A DNA stretch of 31,211 bases from CAYLLT01 sp964591605 (lineage in GTDB: Bacteria; Planctomycetota; Phycisphaerae; UBA1845; PWPN01): positions 1-31,211 of the forward strand of contig CAZQEN010000044.1 of assembly GCA_964591605.1 (NCBI GenBank), read 5' to 3'. Under the pieces are notes generated by a model. It was not told where the DNA came from. It worked only from the letters and a program-made list of their open reading frames with translations, and made no database searches. This document shows positions 13,705-21,935 of the stretch, one piece after another. The first letter of the stretch is position 1. Each line of letters begins with the position of its first letter. Position numbers and translations under genes: made by a program.

Positions 13705-14847
13705 TCAACACCCGGCCCGCAGGGCCTCGCGCGTCGCAGACAGGAAAGCGATCGGCTCCCCGGTCTCTCCTTTCTCCACCAGGTCCGCCAGAATCGAGCC
13801 GACAACGGACGCAAACTTGAAGCCATGCCCGCTGAAGCCGGCCGCCAGCACGACATTGGAGTGGCCCGGATGCCGATCGATGATGAAATGCTCGTCCGGC
13901 GTCATCGTGTAGAGGCACACCGAGTGTTGTCGAGGCACCGGGCGCAGCCGCGGCAGGTATCGCTGCACAAATGTCCGCACGGGTTCCTCGTCGCCGGGCA
14001 GCAGGCCCCGCTCCACCGTACCCGGATCATCCACCGTGCGGCCGCCGCTGTGCTGCGCCACCTTCACGCCCGAGGCGTCGATCGCCGGGAAGCCGTACAT
14101 GAACCCTTCCGCCGTGTCGAACCCGTACACCGGACAGCCGCGCTCGAGATCATAGGTGTCGTCCGCGGGCTGGTACCAGAAGACCACCTTGCGGCGCACC
14201 TCGAGCGGAAATCCCGCGTCGCTCAGCAGGCATCCCGCCCATGCCCCGGCCGTGACGACCAGCGACCGCGTCGAGTACTCAGCCTCGCCGCTCCGAACGA
14301 TCACCTCGTCGCCGCGGGCCGACCACGAATCCACCGGCCGTCCGATGTTCAGCGACGCCCCCGCCATCAGCGCTGCATTCACATGCGCGCGGACGCACTC
14401 CTCGACGCGCAGGAAGCCGGCGTCCGGCTCAAACAGCACGGTATCGGACGCCGGCAACGAGAATCCCTCGAACCGGGCCGCCGCCTCATCCGGCGTCAGC
14501 CGCTCGATGGCCAGACGATGCTCCCGGCCGGCCCGCTCGACGCCGCCGATGATCGGTCCGCCAGGCGGCCCGCTCAGCAGAAGCCCGGTTCGCCAGAACA
14601 ACTGCCGGCCGACGATGGCCTCCAGCTCACCCCAGAGCGTATACGCCCGATGCAGCAATGGAACGTACGCGGGATGCTCGAAGTAGGCCTTGCGGATGAT
14701 TCGCGTCTGCCCGTGCGAGCTGCCGCGGTCATGGGCCACACCGAATGGCTCGAGCCCCAGCACGCGCAGCCCGCGCCGTGCGAGATGGTACAGCGCGGCG
14801 CTGCCCATCCCCCCGACTCCTGCCACGATCGCATCAAAGTCGGACAT
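13705..14847 (-). CDS. Monomeric sarcosine oxidase / N-methylamino acid oxidase-like flavoenzyme
   Basis: A 380-residue FAD enzyme, the normal size for the MSOX/MTOX family, which oxidises N-methyl amino acids to the free amine, formaldehyde and hydrogen peroxide. The dinucleotide-binding fold is at the start (GVGGMGSAALYHLARRGLRV..E). The family block SSHGQTRIIRKAY and the C-terminal CLYTMTPDEHFIID are present; C311 in the latter matches the Cys that holds FAD covalently in MSOX (Cys315). The end motif GFSGHGFKFA is also typical. Start ATG 14845-14847 has GGAGG about 10 nt upstream; longer in-frame extensions run into repeats. It is divergent from the symporter, hinting at uptake and oxidation of one substrate, but the exact amine is not predictable. 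Confidence 0.9.
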   Translation of the reverse strand: MSDFDAIVAGVGGMGSAALYHLARRGLRVLGLEPFGVAHDRGSSHGQTRIIRKAYFEHPAYVPLLHRAYTLWGELEAIVGRQLFWRTGLLLSGPPGGPIIGGVERAGREHRLAIERLTPDEAAARFEGFSLPASDTVLFEPDAGFLRVEECVRAHVNAALMAGASLNIGRPVDSWSARGDEVIVRSGEAEYSTRSLVVTAGAWAGCLLSDAGFPLEVRRKVVFWYQPADDTYDLERGCPVYGFDTAEGFMYGFPAIDASGVKVAQHSGGRTVDDPGTVERGLLPGDEEPVRTFVQRYLPRLRPVPRQHSVCLYTMTPDEHFIIDRHPGHSNVVLAAGFSGHGFKFASVVGSILADLVEKGETGEPIAFLSATREALRAGC

Positions 14848-15270
14848 CCGAATGCAACCTCCATTGCCCCTCTGCCGTCTCGCGATGTCATCCGTGACGC
14901 CGCCCCACCCTCCGAACCCCGAACGCCAGTGACGGGCCTTGCGTACTCTATCAGAACCCCGAACGTCAGTGAGGGGCCTGGCATACCGCGTCCGTGGACC
15001 TCGCCGATTGCCGGAAGATCTCACCAGCCGCAAGGCAGGCCCGTCGCTCACGCTCCGGGTTCCGACAGGTGCCCTGACCTTGCACCACTTGCACGAGGGT
15101 CCGTGACACGTCGGGCGAGGTGGCATGGACCCCTTGCATCAGAGTATCCTCGACGGTCGCTTCTCATGCCCCTGCGGCCCGGTTATCCTATCCCCCCGGC
15201 AACTCCTCGGGATCCAGGGCTCGCCGCGTCAGTTCCGGTGCGGCGGGAACGTGAGCGACAGGGGTGACCA
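14848..15270. other. Divergent intergenic region with three hairpin repeats
   Basis: This 423-bp gap between the flavoenzyme and the symporter has no credible gene. It holds three copies of a 25-bp hairpin repeat between 14914 and 15062. The last 200 bp show no clear sigma70 promoter; the symporter ribosome site AGGGGTG is at its right end. Confidence 0.6.
14914..15062. repeat. Three 25-bp hairpin repeats with tandem G.A motif
   Basis: Copies lie at 14914-14938 and 14954-14978 (plus) and 15038-15062 (minus). Each starts GAACCC and ends GGGCC when read in the same sense. Each can form a stem of four outer pairs (one mismatched in the first copy), a GA/GA tandem mismatch, two inner pairs and a GNNA loop (GCCA, GTCA, GTGA). 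Confidence 0.75.
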
Positions 15271-17550
15271 TTGCGTTATCTCAACTCGATCGACTACGGC
15301 GTCATCCTGCTCTACTGCTGCATCATCGTCGCCATGGGTCTTTACCTCTGGCGCCAAGCCTCCAAAAGCCTGGAAGACTACTTCCTGGCCGGGCGCAATC
15401 TGCCCTGGTGGGCCCTGGGCGTCTCCGGCATGACGAATTTCCTCGACATGACCGGCACCATGATCATCGTCTCGTTCCTCTACATGCTCGGACCGCGCGG
15501 CCTGTACGTCGAGTTCCGCGGCGGGGCCGTCCTCGTGCTGGCCTTCATGATGCTCTGGACCGGCAAGTGGCATTACCGCTCCCAGTGTATGACCGAGGCC
15601 GAGTGGATGATCTACCGCTTCGGCACCGGACCGGGCGCCCAGTTTGCCCGCGTCATCACCGCCGTCGCCAATGTGATCTGGGCCATCGGCATGCTGGCGT
15701 ACCTGATCAAGGGCGCCGGCCTGTTCCTCTCGATGTTCCTGCCCTTTCCGCCCATCACCTGCGCGGTCATCATGGTCGGCCTCACCACCCTGTATACGCT
15801 GATCTCCGGTTTCTACGGCGTGGTCTACAACGACCTGTTCCAGTCCGCCATCATTCTCGCCGGCGTGATCATCGTGTCCACGCTGGCCGCCACGGCCATC
15901 TGGGCCGATCCGGTCCAGTTCGCGGCCACCGCTCAGAGCGTCTCCGGCAACACGCAGTGGATGAGCAGCTTCCCGCACCTTCGCACGAGCCTGCCCAAGG
16001 GCTACGAGGAGTTCCAGCCCCTCGCCTTCATCGCGTTCATCTACCTGTTCCGCAACGTGCTCTCGGGGATCGGCAGCGGGGCCGATCCGCGCTATTTCGG
16101 CGCCCGCAGCGAGCGTGACTGCGGCAAACTGTCGTTCTTCTGGACCTGGCTCATGACCTTCCGCTGGCCCATGATGATGGGCTTTGCCGCCCTCGGGATA
16201 TTGCTGGTCAGCAGACTCTTCCCCGACCAGACGGCCATTCAGCAGGCCCAGCGCAGCATCAAGAACTACCTGATCGCCCAGAAACACCCCGGCGTGATGA
16301 TCGACTACGACCGCACGGAGCGCGTGGCCGACATCGTCCCCACGTCGGCGTGGGTCGACGCCGCAACCGCCATCCAGGCCGCGCAGCAGAGCCCCGAAAA
16401 GGTCGAAAAGCTCACCGCCCTGCTCGGGAGCGATTGGCGATCGGGGCTGGAGACCGTCATCAGCCAGCACAAGCTTCTTACCGCTGTCATCCCGAAGGAT
16501 CAATGGGAGGCCCAGCTCTCCGATGTCGTGTGGCACGCCGAGCGGCATGCTCCGCTGGTCCAGCAGCTCCAGAGCGGCCTCGGCGACGACTGGGCCCGGA
16601 AGGTGCAGCTCGTCAGCTTTGAAGGCACCGTCAACCCGGAGCGCATCCTGCCGGCCGTCATCCTGATGAACATCCCGATGGGCCTGCGCGGCCTCTTCAT
16701 CTGCTCGCTCGTGGCTGCCGCCATGTCCACGCTGGCCCCGCAGGTCAACGCGGCCACCGCCTTCTTCACCCGGGACATCTGGCAGGCCTACCTGCGCCGC
16801 CGGGCAGTCAACCGAGAGCTCATCGGCGTCAGCTATGTCTTCGGAGCAGTGATGGTCGCGGCCGCCTTCGTGATGGCCTACAAAACCACGAACATCAACG
16901 CGATCTGGGACTGGATCATCATGGGGCTGACCGCCGGCATCGCGGTCCCGAGGCTGCTGCGTCTCTACTGGTGGCGGTTCAACGGCGCCGGCGTGTTCTG
17001 GGGAACGCTCGTCGGTCTCGTGATTGCCGTGGGCCAGCGGGCGTACTTCACCATGCACCCCGAGCTGCCCGACTGGGGCCCGACCACCAAGTTCTTCGTC
17101 ATCACCGGCATCGCCCTCATCGCCGCCATCCTCGGCACCTACACCGGCCCCCCCACCGAGCGCGGCAAGCTCGAACACTTCTACCGGACGACCCGCCCCT
17201 TCGGTCTGTGGGGGCCGCTGCGCGATATCCTCTCGCCCGCGGTACGCAACGCGATGGACCGCGAAAACCACCGGGACCTCATCACGGTTCCCTTCGCCCT
17301 GCTCTGGCAGATCACGCTGTTCCTGCTGCCCATGCAGGTCATCATCGGCAACTGGCGCGACTTTGCCGTGACCGCTGTCCTTTTCGCCATCGGTCTGGGC
17401 GGCGTGCTGCTGCTCTGGGTCCGCCACTGGCCCACCAACCAGGACGGCCGCTACGAATCCAGCATCCTTCTGGCCGCCGAGCAGGACGCGGCGAGTCCCG
17501 ACGCACCCACCGCCGTGGCAGCCGACGTGAGCACACCCGTCAAAGCCTGA
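15271..17550 (+). CDS. Sodium:solute symporter family protein with large inserted loop
   Basis: A 759-residue SSS transporter that should couple sodium entry to uptake of a small solute. The start is TTG (15271) with AGGGGTG ahead. N-terminal signatures are EDYFLAGRNLPWWALG and later ISGFYGVVYNDLFQSAII. The sodium-site helix LRGLFICSLVAAAMSTLAPQVNA is intact near residues 470-495. Between these, residues about 317-455 form a hydrophilic, helix-rich insert (VADIVPTSAWVDAATAIQAAQQSPEKVEKL through GLGDDWARKV in outline) where relatives usually have a short loop before the next helix; this makes the protein longer than typical 500-600 residue members. It is divergent from the sarcosine-oxidase-like gene. 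Substrate is unknown; a methylated amine or amino acid is a guess from context. Confidence 0.9.
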   Translation: MRYLNSIDYGVILLYCCIIVAMGLYLWRQASKSLEDYFLAGRNLPWWALGVSGMTNFLDMTGTMIIVSFLYMLGPRGLYVEFRGGAVLVLAFMMLWTGKWHYRSQCMTEAEWMIYRFGTGPGAQFARVITAVANVIWAIGMLAYLIKGAGLFLSMFLPFPPITCAVIMVGLTTLYTLISGFYGVVYNDLFQSAIILAGVIIVSTLAATAIWADPVQFAATAQSVSGNTQWMSSFPHLRTSLPKGYEEFQPLAFIAFIYLFRNVLSGIGSGADPRYFGARSERDCGKLSFFWTWLMTFRWPMMMGFAALGILLVSRLFPDQTAIQQAQRSIKNYLIAQKHPGVMIDYDRTERVADIVPTSAWVDAATAIQAAQQSPEKVEKLTALLGSDWRSGLETVISQHKLLTAVIPKDQWEAQLSDVVWHAERHAPLVQQLQSGLGDDWARKVQLVSFEGTVNPERILPAVILMNIPMGLRGLFICSLVAAAMSTLAPQVNAATAFFTRDIWQAYLRRRAVNRELIGVSYVFGAVMVAAAFVMAYKTTNINAIWDWIIMGLTAGIAVPRLLRLYWWRFNGAGVFWGTLVGLVIAVGQRAYFTMHPELPDWGPTTKFFVITGIALIAAILGTYTGPPTERGKLEHFYRTTRPFGLWGPLRDILSPAVRNAMDRENHRDLITVPFALLWQITLFLLPMQVIIGNWRDFAVTAVLFAIGLGGVLLLWVRHWPTNQDGRYESSILLAAEQDAASPDAPTAVAADVSTPVKA

Positions 17551-17577
17551 ATCCCCGGCGCGGATGCACCCTCCATC

Positions 17578-17769
17578 CACGGGTGGCCCATCCCTCGCGC
17601 AGCGAGGGGTGGGGTCTCGATGATGGCCGGCAGAAAGCTCCCCCCATCCGCAGAAACGCTGCACCGCAGAGCCTGACCCGGGCGCACCGCTTCACCCATG
17701 TGGTGAATCCATCCCCCATCCCATCATCGTGACCCCACCCTTTGCTTCGCAAAGGATGGGCCACCCGTG
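17578..17769. repeat. Inverted pair of 49-bp hairpin repeats (REP/BIME-like), GNA triloop
   Basis: Copy A (17578-17626) and copy B (17721-17769, opposite strand) match at 43 of 49 positions. Each folds into a 12-bp stem with a 3-nt loop: A at 17587-17613 with loop GCA, B at 17734-17760 with loop GAA. Differences inside the stem occur as two paired changes (C-G to T-A twice). The pair fills the gap between the convergent symporter and GNAT genes, so it may also stop transcription from both sides. The 94 bp between the copies show nothing recognisable. Confidence 0.85.
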
Positions 17770-17771
17770 TA

Positions 17772-18248
17772 TCACAATCGCTTCGTCAGAATCGTGACCT
17801 GCCGGTCGCCGAACACCTCCGGCTCCCACGCGACCTGCTCCACGTCGTGCATGCCCATCGACCGGTAGAATGCGGCCGCGCTCTCCACAAGCGCCCCCAC
17901 CCGCATCTCCGTGAATCCGTTCGCACAGACCATCTCCTCCGCGGCGGCAAAGAGCCGCCGCCCGACGCCGCGGCGATGAAACCGAGGATCGACATAGAGC
18001 CGGGCCAGCTCCGCTCCGTTCACCACCGCCATGCCGACGATGTCATTGCCCAGACACGCGACCACATGCCGGCGCGTCCGTGCCTCCCGCCGCACCGTCT
18101 CCTCGCTCGATCGCTCACCCAGCAGGTACGCAAGCTGCCGCGCATCGAATCCCTCGCGCTGCCCCAGCCACGCGAAGCACGCCCGCAGCACCTCGCTCAC
18201 GCGCGGCACATCACATGTCTGCATATCCCGGATCACGATTCGATTCAC
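17772..18248 (-). CDS. GNAT-family N-acetyltransferase
   Basis: A 158-residue acetyl-CoA-dependent acetyltransferase covering one GNAT domain. Motif A is clear: ELARLYVDPRFHRRGVGRRLFAAAEE in outline, with the R-R-G-V-G-R pyrophosphate loop at residues 92-97. VVACLGNDIVGMAVV (about 62-76) is the preceding strand pair and FYRSMGM the motif B end. The start is GTG at 18246-18248 with a purine-rich AGGCAGG just ahead; an internal ATG at codon 9 would remove the first beta strand and is less likely. The acceptor substrate is unknown. It converges with the symporter gene across the hairpin pair. Confidence 0.88.
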   Translation of the reverse strand: MNRIVIRDMQTCDVPRVSEVLRACFAWLGQREGFDARQLAYLLGERSSEETVRREARTRRHVVACLGNDIVGMAVVNGAELARLYVDPRFHRRGVGRRLFAAAEEMVCANGFTEMRVGALVESAAAFYRSMGMHDVEQVAWEPEVFGDRQVTILTKRL

Positions 18249-18684
18249 GTGCCTGCCTCAGAGCCGCGGCGCGAGTTCAAACCCCCGGCCGGCTGCCGAG
18301 AGGTCGGTGGCCGTGCGCCGCATCGCGGCTTCCGGTGTTTCCTGGGGGTCATTATCGGTTCCGGAACCCCGTATGCCGTGATCGGCAGAACGGCCGGCCG
18401 GTCCGTTGCCTCGAATACCGCCATTATACCGCGGCCGTCATATGCATCCCCCCGCACCATGGGCGGATCCATTGCAGGCCGCGGCCCGGATCGACAGGGC
18501 CAATCGGCGGCAGGCTCTGTACAATACGTGTAGACGGCCCTCACGGCGGCGCTCGCGCCAGGTGACCCGGCACATGCCGGGTGATGGCTCCAACGCGCCC
18601 CGGGCCGCATGGCTGAACAAGGTGACCGGGAGGCACACCTCGCGATCGCGACAACGGATGACTGTGCAACCGTGGAGAGCTTCG
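18249..18684. other. Divergent intergenic region, no gene, two -10-like boxes
   Basis: The 436-bp gap between the GNAT gene and the large LVIVD protein holds no convincing gene; in-frame extensions of either neighbour lack a signal-peptide context or ribosome site. On the minus strand a perfect TATAAT (18423-18428) lies inside a 14-mer shared with 3444-3457. On the plus strand TACAAT (18520-18525) could serve the large gene. Neither has a good -35. Confidence 0.5.
18417..18430 (-). promoter_or_regulatory. Promoter-like -10 element shared with the LVIVD gene upstream region
   Basis: The 14-mer GGTATAATGGCGGT (minus strand) is identical to that at 3444-3457. It lies about 170 bp ahead of the GNAT start, which would imply a long leader. 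No recognisable -35 is present. Confidence 0.4.
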
Positions 18685-21528
18685 ATGGATAAAACCCGAC
18701 GGGTCACCCCGCTTTTCGTGTCGGCATGGATGTGGTCGCTTGTTACAGCCTCCCCGGCCATGTGCGAGTTCATCAACCCGCCAGTGCTTCATGATGAGCT
18801 GAAAATCAGTTACTACGACCCTGCCTACGGATGGTCCAGCTACGCGGCCAGGGGCTCGGCTTTCTGGAAGAACGTGGTCTACATCTCCGGATGGCCTTCG
18901 GACACGATCGACGATCCGATCTACTCCATCGACGTCTCCGACCCCGACAACCTCGCCTTCATCGCCAGAAGCGGCGGGACGCACGCTTACTACTACAACC
19001 AGATGTTCCCGTATGAAGACAGGCTCTTCGTGGCGGGCTGGGGAACCATGCTGCGCGATTATGCCATTTCCGTCCCCGGTCATCCCGTGTTCCTGGGCGA
19101 ATACGATCGCCCCTGCCAGCCTGACCCCAACGACCCGGGCTTTCCGTTCTGCTATTTCGGATGGGGGATCAAGGTGGTCGGTAACAGAGTTTACCTGACT
19201 GAAGCCTCTGAGAAGACGAAGGGAATCTACATTATCGATGTCTCAAGTCCCGCCAGTCCCACCGAGATTTCAAGGCTTGAGCTTGACGAAAGCATCGGTG
19301 GCATCGCGGCCAGAGGCAGCTACTTGTTCTACGGCTACAATCACTACAGTGGAGTTCCAGAAGGCAATTACTTCTCGTTCCGCGTCGCGAACATTTCCGA
19401 TGAGGCCGACCCGCAGACCATCAGCGTGCTGAACCTGACAGGCATTGGCGCGGTGGGCGATATCGTCCTGCGCGGCGATATCGCCTATGTGTCCTGCGGC
19501 GGCCTCATGGCCATCGACATCTCCAATCCGGCCAGCCCGACCGTCATCGGCCGTTGCGACACAGGGAGCGGGCAACTGCTCCTCCTGGGCGACTATGCCT
19601 TCATCGCGACGGGTGGAAACGGGTGCCCTTTTGTGAACATCGCCAATCCCGTAAACATGTTCGGGGTTTACACGGTCTATCACCCCTCTCCGCGCGAATA
19701 CGAGGACGCGGTGGTCGGAAACGGGCGATATGTCTACATTTCGACCACTGCGAACAAACTGGTGGAGGACCCGCCGTACAACGTTCTCCACTCCTTTGAG
19801 GTGTTCGACCAGGACCCCGACAACGCCGGCCCCGGCGCCTGGAGCGGGATTTCCACCGGTGAGGCGGACTGGGACTCGCAATACACCGGCGACGTTCTGC
19901 CGACGCTCGCGACCCCGGCCTTCAAGCTTCTCGAAGGCTCCGAGTCGTGGGCCAGCGTGAGCGGCGGCGTCCTCCGTGTGAACGACACCGGCACGGCATC
20001 CGGCGACAAACTCAGATGGTGGCGCAACTGGGATGTCACCGATTCCCGCGGCGGGACCGTCCTCGTTCGGGTGCGCTGCGACTCATACGACCCCGGCAGC
20101 GGGGGCATCGCCAACATGGGGAACCTTTCCATTGAAAATGGGAAGTATGTAGAAGAATTCGCGTTTCTGTCGGATCGCATCCGCGCCAACCGTGCCAATA
20201 TCGAGGCCCCGATCAGCGGCGGCAACTGGCACACGTACCGGATCACGCTGCAGGCCGGCCAGTTCCACGTGTACATCGACGAGGCGGACCAGCCCGCGCT
20301 TCAGGGCAGCCTCATGGCCACGACGAACAGGTCGCGGCTGATCCTCGGTGCGTTCTCGAGTCCGGGCCGGCAGGACCTCTTCTTCGACGACATCAGTTGC
20401 TGCTCGACGGCCGCGACGCCGCCCCCTGCGCCGCTCGCCGCCCTCGCGCCCAACGTCCAGGTCCGCGTGGCGGACTCCGCCGGCAAGGGCTCGCTCAGCG
20501 GCATCGTGCCCGCCAGCGCCGCCGTCCGCTGGTCCACCGACGGCGGAGCCACCTGGACCAGCAGCGGCGATCAGTGGGAGCTCCGCTACGAAGGCAACGA
20601 ACTGCCCTCGGCCGCGACCCCGCCGTGGACCGCTTTCGAAGGCGCCGAATCTCTGGCGGCCGTGAGTGCCGGCGCACTGTGCGTCACCGACGACAGCACC
20701 GCATCCGGCTCCAAGATCAAGTGGTCGCGGGCCTGGCAGGCCGATCCTTCGCGAGGGACCACCGTGCTGGCCCGCGTTCGCTGCACGGCTGCGGGAGGCG
20801 AGGCGACCTTCAGAGACAACATCGTCATCGAGGATGGGGCGCGCAGTGTTCACTTCCGATGGCTGCCCCATCAGGTCCAGGCCGTGAATACGAACCAGAG
20901 CTACCCGCTCGACGCAACGGCCTGGCACACCTACCGGATCACGACACTGGGGGCGACGTTCAATCTCTACGTTGATGAGGGATCAGCGCCGGTGATGTCC
21001 GGCGCCATGACCGGCTCGACCTCGCAGAATCGGCTGTGGTTCGGCAGCGGGGCCAGCGCCGGCACACAGACCATCTGCTTCGACTACCTTCGCTACAATG
21101 CCCACGCGGTGCTGCCGCCCGGCCAGGGTGACGGCGGCGCTGCGGTGACCGTCGCCTGCACCGGACCCGTGGGCACCGACCGCGGGACCGTCAATGCTTA
21201 TGCGGTGCCGTTCAACCGTTACTCGTCCGTGCGCAACAAGCTCCAGTTCACGTTAAGGGACGTGGCCGGCAACGTCGGCTTCAGCCCCATCTACACGGTG
21301 CGGATCGGCCGGCTCTCCGAAGCCGACGCCGACGACGATCGCGACGTGGACCAGACGGACTACGGCTTTGTGCAGGCCTGTCTGTCGGGCTCGGCCGTAA
21401 CCCCCCAGGCCGGCTGCCAGGAAGCAGACCTGGACGCGGACAACGACGTGGACGAGACCGACCTTCAGCTTTTCCTCCCCTGCATGAGCGGCGCTGGAAT
21501 CCCAACCCATGAAGATTGCACGGATTGA
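18685..21528 (+). CDS. Large secreted LVIVD protein with two jelly-roll-like domains and dockerin-like tail
   Basis: A 947-residue exported protein. MDKTRRVTPLFVSAWMWSLVTASPAMC is the signal peptide; GGAGAG five bases ahead supports ATG 18685 over upstream in-frame Met codons. Residues about 30-380 carry LVIVD-type repeats (YSIDVSDPDNLAFIA, YIIDVSSPASPTEIS, MAIDISNPASPTVIG). Two homologous domains follow (about 385-572 and 628-805), each running from an E.LPS/PT.ATP..  FEG.ES opening through TASG.K..W.R.W and WHTYRIT to a terminal DD/DYL strand; they look like laminin-G/concanavalin-type sandwiches. The last 75 residues contain DADDDRDVDQTDY and DLDADNDVDETDL loops and end DCTD. No catalytic residues were identified. 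Carbohydrate or surface binding is inferred. Confidence 0.87.
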   Translation: MDKTRRVTPLFVSAWMWSLVTASPAMCEFINPPVLHDELKISYYDPAYGWSSYAARGSAFWKNVVYISGWPSDTIDDPIYSIDVSDPDNLAFIARSGGTHAYYYNQMFPYEDRLFVAGWGTMLRDYAISVPGHPVFLGEYDRPCQPDPNDPGFPFCYFGWGIKVVGNRVYLTEASEKTKGIYIIDVSSPASPTEISRLELDESIGGIAARGSYLFYGYNHYSGVPEGNYFSFRVANISDEADPQTISVLNLTGIGAVGDIVLRGDIAYVSCGGLMAIDISNPASPTVIGRCDTGSGQLLLLGDYAFIATGGNGCPFVNIANPVNMFGVYTVYHPSPREYEDAVVGNGRYVYISTTANKLVEDPPYNVLHSFEVFDQDPDNAGPGAWSGISTGEADWDSQYTGDVLPTLATPAFKLLEGSESWASVSGGVLRVNDTGTASGDKLRWWRNWDVTDSRGGTVLVRVRCDSYDPGSGGIANMGNLSIENGKYVEEFAFLSDRIRANRANIEAPISGGNWHTYRITLQAGQFHVYIDEADQPALQGSLMATTNRSRLILGAFSSPGRQDLFFDDISCCSTAATPPPAPLAALAPNVQVRVADSAGKGSLSGIVPASAAVRWSTDGGATWTSSGDQWELRYEGNELPSAATPPWTAFEGAESLAAVSAGALCVTDDSTASGSKIKWSRAWQADPSRGTTVLARVRCTAAGGEATFRDNIVIEDGARSVHFRWLPHQVQAVNTNQSYPLDATAWHTYRITTLGATFNLYVDEGSAPVMSGAMTGSTSQNRLWFGSGASAGTQTICFDYLRYNAHAVLPPGQGDGGAAVTVACTGPVGTDRGTVNAYAVPFNRYSSVRNKLQFTLRDVAGNVGFSPIYTVRIGRLSEADADDDRDVDQTDYGFVQACLSGSAVTPQAGCQEADLDADNDVDETDLQLFLPCMSGAGIPTHEDCTD

Positions 21529-21706
21529 AAGCCCGCATCGACCGTGACAATGTCTCGCCCTGAACTCGCGCTCTCCCACGGCGCCTGCCGCTTCTCAGCG
21601 TCCGCGACACTTGGGGCGGGGTGGTATGGGCAGCGTCGGGGTAGCGCCCCGAAGACGCCGCGGGCCCGGGGGAACCCCCCCCCGGGGCCCGGGCGGCCGG
21701 CCCACC

Positions 21707-21716
21707 NNNNNNNNNN
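21707..21716. other. Run of N, assembly gap
   Basis: Ten undetermined bases. Such a short fixed run is normally a scaffold join of unknown true length. The surrounding self-complementary GC-rich sequence is a likely cause of the break. Confidence 0.95.
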
Positions 21717-21748
21717 AGCCGACGCTGCCCGTGCGAACCTCCCCACGG

Positions 21749-21766
21749 GTCCCGGCGCGCCGGGAC
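21749..21766. repeat. 18-bp perfect palindrome
   Basis: GTCCCGGCG is followed directly by its reverse complement CGCCGGGAC. The half-site resembles the GGTCCCG arms of the paired hairpins at 23026-23105, so it may be a relative of that family. Confidence 0.7.
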
Positions 21767-21935
21767 ATCCGCATCGGCGAACGCATACGGCCAACCCGCC
21801 GAGTCTGTCGCGCCGCCCGCATCTGAGGCCGGCCCCGCTCCCGATTGCAGAAAAAACGGCTTTCTGGTACAAAAAGTGCCACCACCCACCCCAATCACCG
21901 GCGGGAGGCCGGTGCCACAGGCGGAGATTCCCTGC

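Larger units (their letters stand above)
21529..21935. other. GC-extreme intergenic region with scaffold gap and hairpins
   Basis: This 407-bp stretch has no credible gene. It contains ten N (21707-21716), flanked by a 12-bp inverted repeat GGGCAGCGTCGG (21628-21639) and CCGACGCTGCCC (21719-21730), a very GC-rich fold at about 21660-21695, an 18-bp perfect palindrome at 21749-21766, and a 7-bp-stem hairpin at 21896-21914 just before the next gene. Confidence 0.75.

Noticed and set aside
15229..17664. 811-codon open frame on the minus strand opposite the symporter
   Set aside because: High-GC shadow of the symporter gene. Its translation is Asp-, Gly- and His-rich with no domain, while the plus frame is a clear transporter.
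17578..17769. Remnant of an insertion sequence with terminal inverted repeats
   Set aside because: Only 94 bp lie between the two copies, with no transposase fragment or target duplication; paired hairpins explain it better.
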